Part shown: positions 1 through 8,607 of the stretch, piece after piece | Position numbering within the stretch: position 1 is the stretch's first letter | Layout: each line of letters starts with the position of its first letter | DNA from: Pseudomonadota bacterium | GTDB lineage: Bacteria > Pseudomonadota > Gammaproteobacteria > Steroidobacterales > Steroidobacteraceae | NCBI GenBank assembly: GCA_023391335.1 | Contig: JAEWBG010000015.1 | Coordinates: 1 to 53,546, forward strand | Direction of reading: 5' to 3' | DNA length: 53,546 nt | Translations under genes and position numbers: made by a program | Notes under the pieces: model-generated | The model's input: only the letters and a program-made list of their open reading frames with translations | The model's database searches: none | What the model was told of the DNA's origin: nothing

Positions 1-52
1 ACAGGTCTTGATGCTCCTGCGCGCTCAACTTACGCCATGCTCTTCTGCTCAT
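1..52 (-). CDS. IS30-like transposase, N-terminal fragment (runs off the left edge)
   Basis: Only the first 17 codons lie in the window. An ATG at 52-50 on the minus strand is preceded by a strong GGAGG-type ribosome binding site, and the readable peptide begins MSRRAWRKLSAQEHQDL. This resembles the start of small IS30-family transposases, whose N-terminus is a helix-turn-helix that binds the element's ends. The adjacent DNA (about 75-108) looks like an insertion-sequence end. The assignment rests on recalled family resemblance of a very short peptide, so another transposase family or an unrelated gene remains possible. Confidence 0.4.
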   Translation of the reverse strand, partial: MSRRAWRKLSAQEHQDL

Positions 53-110
53 GCTTCACCCTCCAGCTCTATCGCTTAAGATGGGTGTTGCACTGACCCC
101 TTTAAACCGC
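53..110 (-). mobile_element. probable terminal inverted repeat of an insertion sequence
   Basis: Directly upstream of the transposase-like start the DNA carries AAGATGGGTGTTGCACTGAC followed by a CCCCTTTAAACCGCC stretch. GTGTTGCACT and ACCGCC are reminiscent of IS30-family ends. The element would extend left out of the window, so neither the other end nor a target-site duplication can be seen. The exact boundary with the following repeat is uncertain. Confidence 0.35.
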
Positions 111-360
111 CACACAAAGAGCACAAAGATAAACAAAGCACACAAGCAGAAGTGAATGCCAGCTCTACTGATGGATTTAGCTCGCGTTCGTCAGGCGCAC
201 TTTCCTGCGGTCTCAAGGGAGAGCTGAAGCACCTTCTTTATTTCGCACGTTCCGTTTTGTGCTCTCTGTGCTTTTGTGCTCTTTGTGTTGCTCTGATTCT
301 GATCTGATTCCTCGTCTCGCCCCGATTCTTTTGTGATCTTTGTGTTGCGTCCGACTCTTG
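110..360. repeat. degenerate CACAAAG/CTTTGTG inverted repeat, copy 1
   Basis: The left part (about 111-150) has repeated CACAAAG-like words and the right part (about 255-360) has the complementary CTTTGTG words, giving a loose palindrome of about 250 bp. The right arm ends with CTTTGTGTTGCGTCCGAC (338-355). This is the exact complement of an 18-mer at 12970-12987 in another intergenic copy. I see no credible gene between 53 and 364; open frames through the arms are low-complexity. Confidence 0.7.
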
Positions 361-364
361 ATGC

Positions 365-1225
365 TTACTTAAACGCCGCCTGATTCTCGCGGATGAAATC
401 AGCCAGCGAGCGCGGATCGCGGCCAGTGACTTCTTTAACCACTTGGGTTGGTGCGACATTGATCAGTTTCGACGCGCACGCATCCCACATCTCCAACGTC
501 GCTTCGATCATCACAGGTGGAATGCCGGTGGCCTGCAAGCGGCCGCGAGCTTCATTCGCGGTGATATCCGCATATTTAATGGGCTTGCCGAGGATCTCGC
601 TGAACTGCTCAGCGACTTCGTAATACGTGAATGTTTCGCTGCCCGTGACGGTGTACGTGCGGCCAGCATGCGATGGATCCAATAGCGCCTTCGCGCCCAC
701 CGCCCCCACATCGCGGGCATCCACGAACGTCCATTTGCCAGCGCGGAACGGCCCCGCGATGACGCCCTGCTGAGCGATCGACGTCGCGAAGCGCAGCAGG
801 TTCTGCATGAAGAAGGTCGGGCGGAGGTGAGTGACGGAAATGCCGGCAGATTCGGTCGTGCTTTCCACACGGCCCAGCCAACGCAATGCGCGGGCACAAC
901 AGTATTCGGTATTCGCACCGACGCCTGAGAGCTGGACGATGCGGGCAACGCCGGCCGCCTTGGCGGCTTTCACGCACCGCAAGTGCAACTCAGCCATGCG
1001 CGGCGAGAAAGCGGAGGCTAAGAACGCCGCCTCGACGCCCGCAAAGGCGCGTTGCAGGCTCTCGTCGTCATTGAAATCGCCCCGGAAAACTTCGATGTTG
1101 GGTGCGGAAACCGTCAAACGTGCAGGGTCGCGTACAAAAGCACGCACTGGGACGGAAAGATTGGCGAGTTCGGCGACTACCGCCTTACCCACGTTTCCCG
1201 TCGCTCCGGTCACCAAGAACATCAT
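365..1225 (-). CDS. NmrA-like NAD(P)-binding oxidoreductase
   Basis: A 286-residue atypical short-chain dehydrogenase of the NmrA/azoreductase-like group, probably a cytosolic NAD(P)H-dependent enzyme or redox sensor. It opens with the Rossmann glycine motif TGATGNVG at residues 7-14, and DVGAVGAKALLDP is the familiar C-terminal-half signature. The Tyr-Lys catalytic pair of classical SDRs is not obvious, as usual for NmrA-like proteins. It is transcribed away from a LysR regulator across a 239-bp intergenic region, a typical layout for a LysR target, so control by that regulator is likely. The substrate cannot be inferred. Confidence 0.85.
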   Translation of the reverse strand: MMFLVTGATGNVGKAVVAELANLSVPVRAFVRDPARLTVSAPNIEVFRGDFNDDESLQRAFAGVEAAFLASAFSPRMAELHLRCVKAAKAAGVARIVQLSGVGANTEYCCARALRWLGRVESTTESAGISVTHLRPTFFMQNLLRFATSIAQQGVIAGPFRAGKWTFVDARDVGAVGAKALLDPSHAGRTYTVTGSETFTYYEVAEQFSEILGKPIKYADITANEARGRLQATGIPPVMIEATLEMWDACASKLINVAPTQVVKEVTGRDPRSLADFIRENQAAFK

Positions 1226-1330
1226 TTCTCCTGTCGCATTCGATTAGCCCAATGGCCCCAAATATCCCAACCCTGCTGCGGGGCGTACATTAAGGGCACG
1301 CGCCTTCGCGGTAAACGGGTCGTGGCGATA

Positions 1331-1357
1331 ATTGACTGGTGCGTTCCGGTCACCAAT
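1331..1357. promoter_or_regulatory. candidate LysR binding site between divergent genes
   Basis: ATTG and TGGTG on the left are mirrored by CACCA and CAAT on the right, with nine bases between TGGTG (1337-1341) and CACCA (1351-1355). The site lies in the spacer between the NmrA-like gene and the LysR gene, where an operator is expected. It is short and may be chance. Confidence 0.3.
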
Positions 1358-1464
1358 CGAACGCATAGAATTCGCCCGACACTACGGCAGACGTCAGAGC
1401 CCGAAAACGGCATCATGGTCGCGCCTCCGTATGACATATTCGTCAAACATGGGGACTACATCGG

Positions 1465-2370
1465 TTGAATAGCTTCAGCGACATAGTCGTATTCGTTCGC
1501 GTGGTCGAAGCGCATAGCTTCGTGGCCGCCGCTCAAACCTTAGGTATGTCCCCTTCGGCGATTAGCAAGGCCGTCAGCCGCCTTGAGGAGCGCCTCGGGG
1601 CGCGCCTACTGAATCGCACCACGCGCTCGTTGAGCCTCACCGATCACGGTTCGAATTTCTACGACCGTTGTCGCGAAGCACTGGCCCAGTTGGAACAAGC
1701 GGAAAGCGAAGTGTCCGACTCGCGCGGCGTACCGCGCGGCAAGTTGCGCGTCGATGTGCCGGTGTCGTTGGGACGTCGCCTGCTCGTGCCTGCACTGCCG
1801 CGTTTCATCCAACAGCACCCTGAACTCACCGTTCACATGAGCATGAACGATCGGGTCGTCGATTTAGTTCAAGAAGGCATCGATGCCGGACTGCGCGTCG
1901 GCAATTTGAGCGATTCGAGTTTGATCGCCCGTAAGGTCGGCCAATTTCGCGGCGTCACCTGCGCATCGCCGGAATTTATCGAGCGCGTGGGCGAGCCACT
2001 CTCACCCGCGGATCTCAAACCCGACCACTGCATCGCGATGTTTAAGCTCGGGACGAATCAGACACGCGATTGGCTGTTTCGCAAGAACGGCGTCGAGCAG
2101 TCGATTCGCCCGAATGCGCCGCTCTCATTTAGCGACCCCGAATCCGCGGTGATTGCGGCAGTCAGCGGCGCCGGCTTCGTGCGCGCGTTGGACTTCACCG
2201 TCGAGGCACAAATCGCTTCAGGATTGTTGAAACCCGTGCTCGAAGATTGGAATGAAGGCGCTTGGTGGCCCGTCTCCGTCGTGTATCCGCAGCATCGTCA
2301 ACCCACGGCAAAGATCCGAGCGTTTATCGAGTTCTGCCTGACGCTCTTCCCGCAAGAAGAAGTGAGGTAG
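1465..2370 (+). CDS. LysR-family transcriptional regulator
   Basis: A 301-residue LysR-type regulator. The N-terminal winged helix-turn-helix covers about residues 1-60, with the recognition region AAAQTLGMSPSAISKAVSRL and the typical LGARLLNRTTRSLSLTDHG stretch. The rest is the periplasmic-binding-protein-like effector domain. The start is a TTG at 1465; no in-frame ATG gives the conserved N-terminus. It diverges from the NmrA-like dehydrogenase, its most likely target. The subgroup (CrgA/DmlR-like proteins) often controls small oxidoreductase genes. The effector is unknown. Its last codons run into a GTGAG-rich repeat. Confidence 0.92.
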   Translation: MNSFSDIVVFVRVVEAHSFVAAAQTLGMSPSAISKAVSRLEERLGARLLNRTTRSLSLTDHGSNFYDRCREALAQLEQAESEVSDSRGVPRGKLRVDVPVSLGRRLLVPALPRFIQQHPELTVHMSMNDRVVDLVQEGIDAGLRVGNLSDSSLIARKVGQFRGVTCASPEFIERVGEPLSPADLKPDHCIAMFKLGTNQTRDWLFRKNGVEQSIRPNAPLSFSDPESAVIAAVSGAGFVRALDFTVEAQIASGLLKPVLEDWNEGAWWPVSVVYPQHRQPTAKIRAFIEFCLTLFPQEEVR

Positions 2371-2523
2371 TGAGAGAGTGAGGAAGTGAGCGGAGTCGAG
2401 CTCATGACTTCTTCGACCTCGACTTTCGCATTTTGGACAACACAAATGCGAATGACTAAATAAGAGATGGTGCTCGACCTTCACGCGCATCTTGTTGCGC
2501 GCTCACCTTCTCACCTCCTCACC
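2362..2523. repeat. GTGAG-rich imperfect inverted repeat
   Basis: The arm at 2362-2391 is a run of GTGAG words overlapping the 3' end of the LysR gene. The complementary arm at 2499-2523 is a run of CTCAC words. Paired, they would form a long imperfect hairpin across the spacer. There is no T-tract, so a simple intrinsic terminator is unlikely. It looks like a low-complexity repeat element. Confidence 0.5.
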
Positions 2524-2575
2524 GGCATTCCTGACCTCCCTTCACGAATGTCATTCACTTACCCCAATTTTTGAT

Positions 2576-2592
2576 TAGGCAACGCCTGCCTA
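2576..2592. promoter_or_regulatory. candidate operator upstream of the RND operon
   Basis: TAGGC (2576-2580) and GCCTA (2588-2592) form an inverted repeat around AACGCCT, about 40 bp before the adaptor start. A repressor site for the efflux operon would be expected here, but no dedicated TetR-type regulator gene is next to it. Confidence 0.25.
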
Positions 2593-2632
2593 CAGTACGC
2601 CCCCGCTACAACAACGATTGGGGCTACTGGTC

Positions 2633-3877
2633 ATGTCTCGTACAGTTCGTGCTTTCTTATTGCTTCCGGCCCTCGCTTATTTAATTGCAGCTTCGCTCTC
2701 GGGCTGCAGCAGCGAAGCGACGCCGGCTCCTCCACCAGCGCCAAAGGTTTCGATCGCAGCCGCGCTCGAACGCGACGTCACGGAATGGGATGAATTCACC
2801 GGACGACTCGAGGCCGTCCAGTCGGTTGAGATTCGTCCGCGCGTCACGGGCTACATCGAAAGCGTGAATTTCAACGAAGGTGGGCTCGTCAAGAAGGGCG
2901 ACCTCTTGTTCGTCATCGATCCACGCCCGTACCAGGCGGAACTGGACCGTGCGCAAGCCGAGCTCACTCGCACCGAGGCGCACGCGCAGTTGGCGGACAA
3001 CGATCTGGGGCGTACGCAGAAGCTGCTGTCGATCAAAGCCGCATCCCAAGAAGAGTTCGATCAACGTGTGAACGCGCAACGCGAAGCGCACGCTGATGTC
3101 GCGGCGGCACGTGCAGCAGTGGAATCGGCAAAGCTCAATCTCGAATTCACGCGCGTGACGAGCCCGATCGCGGGACGCGTGAGCAAAGCGATTGTCACGC
3201 CTGGCAATCTCGTCACGGGCGGAAGCGGCGCGGCGAGCCTGCTGACCACCGTCGTTTCGATCGATCCGATCTACGTCACCTTCGAAGGTGATGAGCAGGT
3301 GTATCTCAAGTACAACGAACTCGCCCGTCGTGGGGAGCGCAGCAGCTCGCGCGATGCCGCGAATCCGGTGTTGATGGCGCTCGCGAATGAAGAAGGTTAT
3401 CCACACCGTGGCTCGATGGTGTTCGTCGACAACCAAGTCGATCCGCGCACCGGCACGATCCGCGCTCGCGCGGCATTCGATAACAAGGACGCAGCACTCA
3501 CGCCAGGGCTTTTCGCACGTGTGAAACTCCTCGGTCACAACAGCTATCGCGCCGTGCTCGTCGACGATCGTGCGATCGGCACCGATCAAAGCCAGAAGTT
3601 CGTCTTCGTCGTCGATGCGCAGAACCAGGTGCAATACCGCAGCGTGAAAATCGGCAAGCTGGACGAAGGCTTGCGCATCGTGCTCGAAGGTCTTGCACCG
3701 GGCGAGAAAGTCGTCGTCAACGGACTGCAACGGGTGCGGCCCGGCATGCAAGTCGCGCCTGAGTTGGTCGCAATGGATGCACGCGAACGCGCTGAAGCGC
3801 TCGCCGCTCAATCTCACAAGTCCTCTGGCGCGGTGGTCTCGCAGAACGCCGCGGCAACGACAAAGGATCGTGTATGA
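2633..3877 (+). CDS. RND efflux periplasmic adaptor (membrane fusion protein), lipoprotein
   Basis: The periplasmic adaptor of a tripartite drug pump, linking the inner-membrane transporter to the outer-membrane channel. From the ATG at 2633 it has a lipoprotein signal ending in LSGC (Cys25), then the half-lipoyl, coiled-coil hairpin, beta-barrel and membrane-proximal domains of the AcrA/MexA family. The motif RVTGYIESVNFNEGGLVKKG is characteristic. The 414-residue length fits. A TTG at 2618 would add five residues but is less likely. Its TGA overlaps the ATG of the pump gene, so the two are translationally coupled. It is the first gene of a three-gene operon. Confidence 0.95.
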   Translation: MSRTVRAFLLLPALAYLIAASLSGCSSEATPAPPPAPKVSIAAALERDVTEWDEFTGRLEAVQSVEIRPRVTGYIESVNFNEGGLVKKGDLLFVIDPRPYQAELDRAQAELTRTEAHAQLADNDLGRTQKLLSIKAASQEEFDQRVNAQREAHADVAAARAAVESAKLNLEFTRVTSPIAGRVSKAIVTPGNLVTGGSGAASLLTTVVSIDPIYVTFEGDEQVYLKYNELARRGERSSSRDAANPVLMALANEEGYPHRGSMVFVDNQVDPRTGTIRARAAFDNKDAALTPGLFARVKLLGHNSYRAVLVDDRAIGTDQSQKFVFVVDAQNQVQYRSVKIGKLDEGLRIVLEGLAPGEKVVVNGLQRVRPGMQVAPELVAMDARERAEALAAQSHKSSGAVVSQNAAATTKDRV

Positions 3878-6800
3878 AATTCGCTCGCTTCTTCGTAGAC
3901 CGCCCGATTTTCGCGGCGGTGCTCTCGATCATCGTCTTCCTCATCGGCGCCATCGCGATGTGGAAGCTGCCGATCAGCCAATATCCTGAAGTCGTACCGC
4001 CGTCAGTTATCGTGCGGGCACAATATCCCGGCGCCAATCCGAAGGTGATTGCGGAGACGGTGGCCGCACCGCTCGAACAAGAGATCAACGGTGTCGAGAA
4101 CATGTTGTACATGTCCTCGCAGGCCACGAGCGACGGCATGATGCTGTTGACGGTGACGTTCCGCCTCGGCACCAACATCGACACCGCTCAGGTGCAAGTG
4201 CAGAACCGCGTGGCGCAGGCGCAGCCGCGCTTGCCGGAAGACGTGCGTCGGCTCGGTGTCACGACCGTAAAGAGCTCACCGGATCTGTTGATGGTGGTGC
4301 ACTTAACCTCACCTGACTCGCGCTACGACATGGTGTACCTGCGTAACTTTGCAACCTTGCAGGTTCGCGATGTGCTCGCACGCTTGCCGGGAACGGGCGA
4401 TGTGCGCTTGTTCGGCGCGGGCGATTACTCGATGCGCGTGTGGCTCGATCCGGACAAGGTTGCGAGCCGCGGACTCACTGCCGGCGATGTCGTCCGTGCG
4501 ATCCGCGAACAAAACGTGCAAGTTGCCGCCGGTGTCATCGGAGCAGATCCGGCACCCGCGGGCACGGAGTATCAGCTCAACGTCACGACGACGGGCCGCT
4601 TGGTCAACGAAGAACAATTCGGAGACATCGTGCTCAAGACGTTGCCGGATGGTTCGGTCACGACGCTGCGCGACGTCGCGCGTATTGAACTCGGTGCGGG
4701 TCAGTACTCACTGCGCAGCCTGCTGAATAACCAACCCGCCGTTGCGATTCCGATTTCGCAAGCGCCAGGTGCCAATGCGCTCGAGCTCTCCGATGCGGTC
4801 CGCAAGACGATGAAGGAGTTGAGCAAGAACTTCCCTGAAGGCATCAAGTACGAAATCGTGTACGACCCGACCGTGTTCGTGCGCGACTCGATCAAAGCTG
4901 TCGTGCACACATTGCTGGAAGCGCTCGCTCTGGTCGTCATCGTTGTAATTGTGTTCTTGCAGACCTGGCGCGCCTCGATCATCCCGCTGATCGCGGTGCC
5001 CGTATCGATCATCGGTACGTTCGCCTTGATGTTGGCATTCGGCTTTTCGATCAATGCGCTTTCTTTGTTCGGCCTCGTTCTCGCGATCGGTATCGTCGTC
5101 GACGATGCGATCGTGGTGGTGGAAAACGTCGAGCGCAATATCGAGGCCGGCCTTTCGCCTCGCGATGCGACCTACAAAGCGATGGAAGAAGTCAGCGGCC
5201 CGATCATCGCCATCGCTCTCGTACTCGTTGCGGTGTTCGTGCCGATCGCATTCATCACCGGCCTCACCGGCGAGTTCTACAAGCAGTTCGCGCTGACGAT
5301 TGCGATCTCGACGGTGATCTCGGCGATCAACTCGTTGACGTTGAGTCCCGCACTATCGGCCTTGCTGCTCAAGCCGCACGGCGCGAAACCTGATCGGCTG
5401 ACGCGCGGCATGGATCGAGTCTTCGGCGGCTTCTTCAGGCGCTTCAATCGATTCTTCCACACCGCCGGCGATCGCTACGTTGGCGGAGTACGCGGCGTGC
5501 TCACCCGCAAAGGCCTCGTAATGGCCGTGTTCGCGGGATTGCTAGGGTTGACGTGGGCGATGTTCCAAGTGGTGCCGAAAGGATTCGTGCCGGTGCAAGA
5601 CAAGCAGTATCTCGTCGCACTGGTGCAATTGCCGAATGCGGCATCGCTGGATCGAACCGAGCAGATCGTCAAACAGATGGCCGAGATCGGCACCAAGATT
5701 CCGGGTGTGGATGCAGCCGTCCAGTTCCCCGGTCTTTCGGTCGCGGGATTCACCAACAGCCCGAACTCAGGGATCGTATTTTTCCGTCTCGCTGACTTCG
5801 ACAAGCGCGGCGCGGATCAATACGGGCTGAAACTCGCGGGCAAGTTGAATGCAGCATTCTCTGGCATTCAAGAAGCGCAGATCGCGGTGTTCCCGCCGCC
5901 GCCCGTGCAAGGACTCGGCACGATCGGCGGGTTCAAGTTGCAGATCGAAGATCGCGCCGACTTGGGCTATGACGAGCTGTATCGCGTCACGCAACAGATC
6001 GTCGCGAAGGCGTATCAAACCAAAGAGCTCGCCGGCGTGTTCTCGAACTATCAGGTGAACGTGCCGCAGATTCAGGCCGACGTGAATCGCGTCAAGGCCA
6101 AGGAACACGGTGTGGCATTGAACGATGTGTTCGAAGCGCTGCAGGTTTACTTGGGTTCGATGTACGTCAACGACTTCAATCGTTTCGGCCGCACGTACCA
6201 AGTGATCGCACAAGCGGATTCGCAGTTTCGCGCAAAGCCGGAGGATATTTTGCGCCTGAAGACGCGCAATGCTGCCGGCGAGATGTTGCCGCTCGGTTCG
6301 ATCGTGCAAGTCTCGCAGAGCTACGGACCGGATCGCGTCTTCCGCTACAACGGCTATCTCACCGCGGATATCAACGGCGGACCGGCGCCCGGCTATTCGA
6401 CCGGACAGGCGAAAGCTGCGATGGAGAAGATCCTCAAGGACACGTTGCCCAACGGCGTGAAGTACGAGTGGACCGATCTCACGTATCAAGAAATCTTGGT
6501 CGGCAACAGCTCAGTCTTCGTGTTCCCGCTGTGCGTGCTGCTCGTCGTGCTGGTCCTGGCTGCGTTGTACGAAAGCTGGTCATTGCCGCTCGCAATCGTG
6601 GCGATCGTGCCGATGGCATTGCTCTCTGCGATCACCGGTGTGTGGCTCTCGGGAGGCGACAACAACATCTTCACGCAGATCGCGTTCTTCGTGTTGGTGG
6701 GTCTCGCCAGTAAGAACGCCATCTTGATCGTCGAGTTCGCAAAAGATCGCGAGAAACTCGGCGTCGCACCTATGGCGGCAGCGCTCGAAGCAGCTCGCCT

Positions 6801-7047
6801 GCGGTTGCGTCCGATCTTGATGACCTCGATCGCATTCATCATGGGTGTCGTACCGCTGGTTCTTTCACATGGTGCAGGCGCCGAAATGCGGCACGCGATC
6901 GGTATCGCGGTGTTCTCGGGAATGCTCGGAGTGACGTTCTTCGGGTTGTTCCTCACACCGCTCTTCTATGTCTTGCTGCGCGCGGCAGTGAAATCGCGCA
7001 GCGGCAAGCACGCTCTCGCAACCGCTGAAGGAGTTGCACATGGTTAA
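3874..7047 (+). CDS. RND multidrug efflux transporter, HAE1 family (AcrB/MexB-like)
   Basis: A 1057-residue proton-driven inner-membrane pump, the AcrB/MexB-type component. It has the usual N-terminal FFVDRPIFAAVLSI helix, two large periplasmic loops, and twelve membrane segments in two halves. The proton-relay aspartates lie in VVDDAIVVVENVER (Asp410-Asp411), and the matching lysine is in GLASKNAILIVEFAK (Lys947). The length matches AcrB (1049). The gene overlaps the adaptor by four bases and the outer-membrane factor by eight, so all three parts are made together. Substrates are probably hydrophobic toxic compounds, but specificity cannot be read. Confidence 0.97.
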   Translation: MKFARFFVDRPIFAAVLSIIVFLIGAIAMWKLPISQYPEVVPPSVIVRAQYPGANPKVIAETVAAPLEQEINGVENMLYMSSQATSDGMMLLTVTFRLGTNIDTAQVQVQNRVAQAQPRLPEDVRRLGVTTVKSSPDLLMVVHLTSPDSRYDMVYLRNFATLQVRDVLARLPGTGDVRLFGAGDYSMRVWLDPDKVASRGLTAGDVVRAIREQNVQVAAGVIGADPAPAGTEYQLNVTTTGRLVNEEQFGDIVLKTLPDGSVTTLRDVARIELGAGQYSLRSLLNNQPAVAIPISQAPGANALELSDAVRKTMKELSKNFPEGIKYEIVYDPTVFVRDSIKAVVHTLLEALALVVIVVIVFLQTWRASIIPLIAVPVSIIGTFALMLAFGFSINALSLFGLVLAIGIVVDDAIVVVENVERNIEAGLSPRDATYKAMEEVSGPIIAIALVLVAVFVPIAFITGLTGEFYKQFALTIAISTVISAINSLTLSPALSALLLKPHGAKPDRLTRGMDRVFGGFFRRFNRFFHTAGDRYVGGVRGVLTRKGLVMAVFAGLLGLTWAMFQVVPKGFVPVQDKQYLVALVQLPNAASLDRTEQIVKQMAEIGTKIPGVDAAVQFPGLSVAGFTNSPNSGIVFFRLADFDKRGADQYGLKLAGKLNAAFSGIQEAQIAVFPPPPVQGLGTIGGFKLQIEDRADLGYDELYRVTQQIVAKAYQTKELAGVFSNYQVNVPQIQADVNRVKAKEHGVALNDVFEALQVYLGSMYVNDFNRFGRTYQVIAQADSQFRAKPEDILRLKTRNAAGEMLPLGSIVQVSQSYGPDRVFRYNGYLTADINGGPAPGYSTGQAKAAMEKILKDTLPNGVKYEWTDLTYQEILVGNSSVFVFPLCVLLVVLVLAALYESWSLPLAIVAIVPMALLSAITGVWLSGGDNNIFTQIAFFVLVGLASKNAILIVEFAKDREKLGVAPMAAALEAARLRLRPILMTSIAFIMGVVPLVLSHGAGAEMRHAIGIAVFSGMLGVTFFGLFLTPLFYVLLRAAVKSRSGKHALATAEGVAHG

Positions 7048-8485
7048 CGCAAAAACATTGAAAGCGGGCAGCGCTCGTCTGCTGCCCGCGGCGATCGCGA
7101 TGGTGTTGGCGGCCTGCGCGGTCGGGCCAAACTACTCGCAACCGAAAGTGAACGCACCCGATGCATTCGTCGAGACGAACTCGTCGCTGTTCGATCACAA
7201 CGAAGTGGAGCGTGCGTATTGGACCAAGTTCAACGATGCGACGCTCACGCAGCTCATCGAGGATGCGCTCGCGTCGAATCATGACTTGCGAATCGCAAGT
7301 TCTCGTTTGCGGCAGGCGCGTGCTTTACGCGGCGACTCGCGCTTTGATTTGACGCCGACCGTCGGTGTCAACGGCTCTCGCACAGAGAGCCGCTTGAGCG
7401 AACGCCAAGCACCGCCGGGATCGTCGATCCCTCGCGATCAGGACTACTACGACGCAGGATTCGATGCGGCATGGGAGCTGGATCTGTTCGGACGCACGCG
7501 TCGCGGCATCGAAGCGCGGAACGCAGAGGTGGGCGCTGCGCTCGCCGAACTGCAGAACGCGCAAGTGTCGGTTACAGCAGAAGTGGCCAGAAACTATTTC
7601 GAGCTGCGCGGCTTTCAGCACCAGCTCGAAGTCGCGCATCGCAATGCCGACAATCAACGCCAAACGCTGCAGATCACCAGCGATCGATTGGATGCAGGTC
7701 GCGGCACAGAACTCGATACGTCGCGTGCTCGTGCGCAACTGAGCTCAACGCTGTCGACGATCCCGGACTTGGAAGCAGCCGTCACACGTTCGATTTTGCG
7801 TTTGGGTGTGTTGACCGGACGCTCGCCGGAAGCATTGCTCGCTCAGTTGTCGCAACCGCAGTCATTGGCGCCATTGCCGGTCACACAAAGCATCGGCAAC
7901 CCTGAAGACTTGCTGCGTCGACGCCCCGATGTGCGCATCGCGGAAAGACAGCTCGCGGCCGCAACTGCACGGATCGGTGTTGCCGTGGGCGACTTGTTCC
8001 CGCGCGTTTCATTCGTGGGCCGCTGGGGATTCGATGCGGCTGAACGCAGCGACTTAGGCGATTCGGGCAGCGAGACCTACGCCTTCGGACCCAGCATCAG
8101 TTGGGGCATTTTCGATTTAGGACATCTGCATCAACGGATTCGGCAGCGTGAAGCAGCCACCGATGCTGCACTTGCACGCTACGAACAGAGTGTCCTGCAA
8201 GCGTTGGAGGAGACGGACGCCAGCCTGACGAACTACGCCAAGGCGTTGGTGAAGGAGCAGCACGTTCGCGAAAGTGCCGATGCGTCCACACAGGCCGCGC
8301 GGCTCGCACGCGCGCGTTATGACAGCGGTGTAGCAGATTTCCTGACGGTGCTCGATGCAGAGCGCACCGCGCTGGAATCCGAAGATCGCCTCGCCCGCAG
8401 CGAAACCCAAACCGCGACCGCGCTATTGGCCGTCTACAAAGCTTTGGGCGGCGGTTATGAGGACGTGAAGACCGCCCAACGCTAA
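7040..8485 (+). CDS. RND outer-membrane efflux lipoprotein (OprM/NodT family)
   Basis: The outer-membrane exit duct of the pump. The start is the ATG at 7040, six bases after GAAGGAG (7027-7033); a TTG at 7034 would sit directly on that site. The protein has 481 residues and a lipoprotein signal ending in LAAC (Cys26), followed by AVGPNY, a hallmark of the NodT/OprM lipoproteins. Two repeated outer-membrane-efflux domains follow, with the WELDLFGRTRRGIEARNAEV motif in the first and RRRPDVRIAERQLAAATARIG between them. It is the last gene of the RND operon. A palindrome and a hairpin follow in the spacer before the helicase gene. Confidence 0.96.
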   Translation: MVNAKTLKAGSARLLPAAIAMVLAACAVGPNYSQPKVNAPDAFVETNSSLFDHNEVERAYWTKFNDATLTQLIEDALASNHDLRIASSRLRQARALRGDSRFDLTPTVGVNGSRTESRLSERQAPPGSSIPRDQDYYDAGFDAAWELDLFGRTRRGIEARNAEVGAALAELQNAQVSVTAEVARNYFELRGFQHQLEVAHRNADNQRQTLQITSDRLDAGRGTELDTSRARAQLSSTLSTIPDLEAAVTRSILRLGVLTGRSPEALLAQLSQPQSLAPLPVTQSIGNPEDLLRRRPDVRIAERQLAAATARIGVAVGDLFPRVSFVGRWGFDAAERSDLGDSGSETYAFGPSISWGIFDLGHLHQRIRQREAATDAALARYEQSVLQALEETDASLTNYAKALVKEQHVRESADASTQAARLARARYDSGVADFLTVLDAERTALESEDRLARSETQTATALLAVYKALGGGYEDVKTAQR

Positions 8486-8501
8486 CCTTGTCTGAAACTG
8501 A

Positions 8502-8513
8502 CACCGATCGGTG
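8502..8513. promoter_or_regulatory. perfect 12-bp palindrome CACCGATCGGTG
   Basis: This self-complementary 12-mer lies 16 bp after the outer-membrane factor gene and about 95 bp before the helicase gene. Such palindromes are typical of dimeric repressor sites, so it may be an operator for the helicase gene. The binding protein is unknown. Confidence 0.35.
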
Positions 8514-8518
8514 ATGTG

Positions 8519-8555
8519 CTAGAACCTAACTCAAATCTCTTGTGAGATAGGTTCC
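8519..8555. terminator. GAACCTA...TAGGTTC hairpin after the RND operon
   Basis: GAACCTA (8522-8528) pairs with TAGGTTC (8548-8554), with an inner CTCA/TGAG stem. No T-run follows, so it may be an mRNA 3'-end stabiliser or a protein site rather than an intrinsic terminator. The same arms recur in a tighter palindrome at 33699-33721. Confidence 0.4.
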
Positions 8556-8607
8556 AAGCTCACCGGTCGCACTAGGTTCGTGTGACCCAAGTATTCTCCA
8601 GCGTCAC

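Noticed and set aside
238..459. Short minus-strand frame through repeat copy 1
   Set aside because: The peptide is a translation of the low-complexity repeat and extends into the NmrA-like gene.
2681..3817. Long antisense open frame (378 codons) opposite the RND adaptor
   Set aside because: The sense strand encodes a complete adaptor with all family motifs; the antisense peptide is Arg/His-rich and has no recognisable domain.
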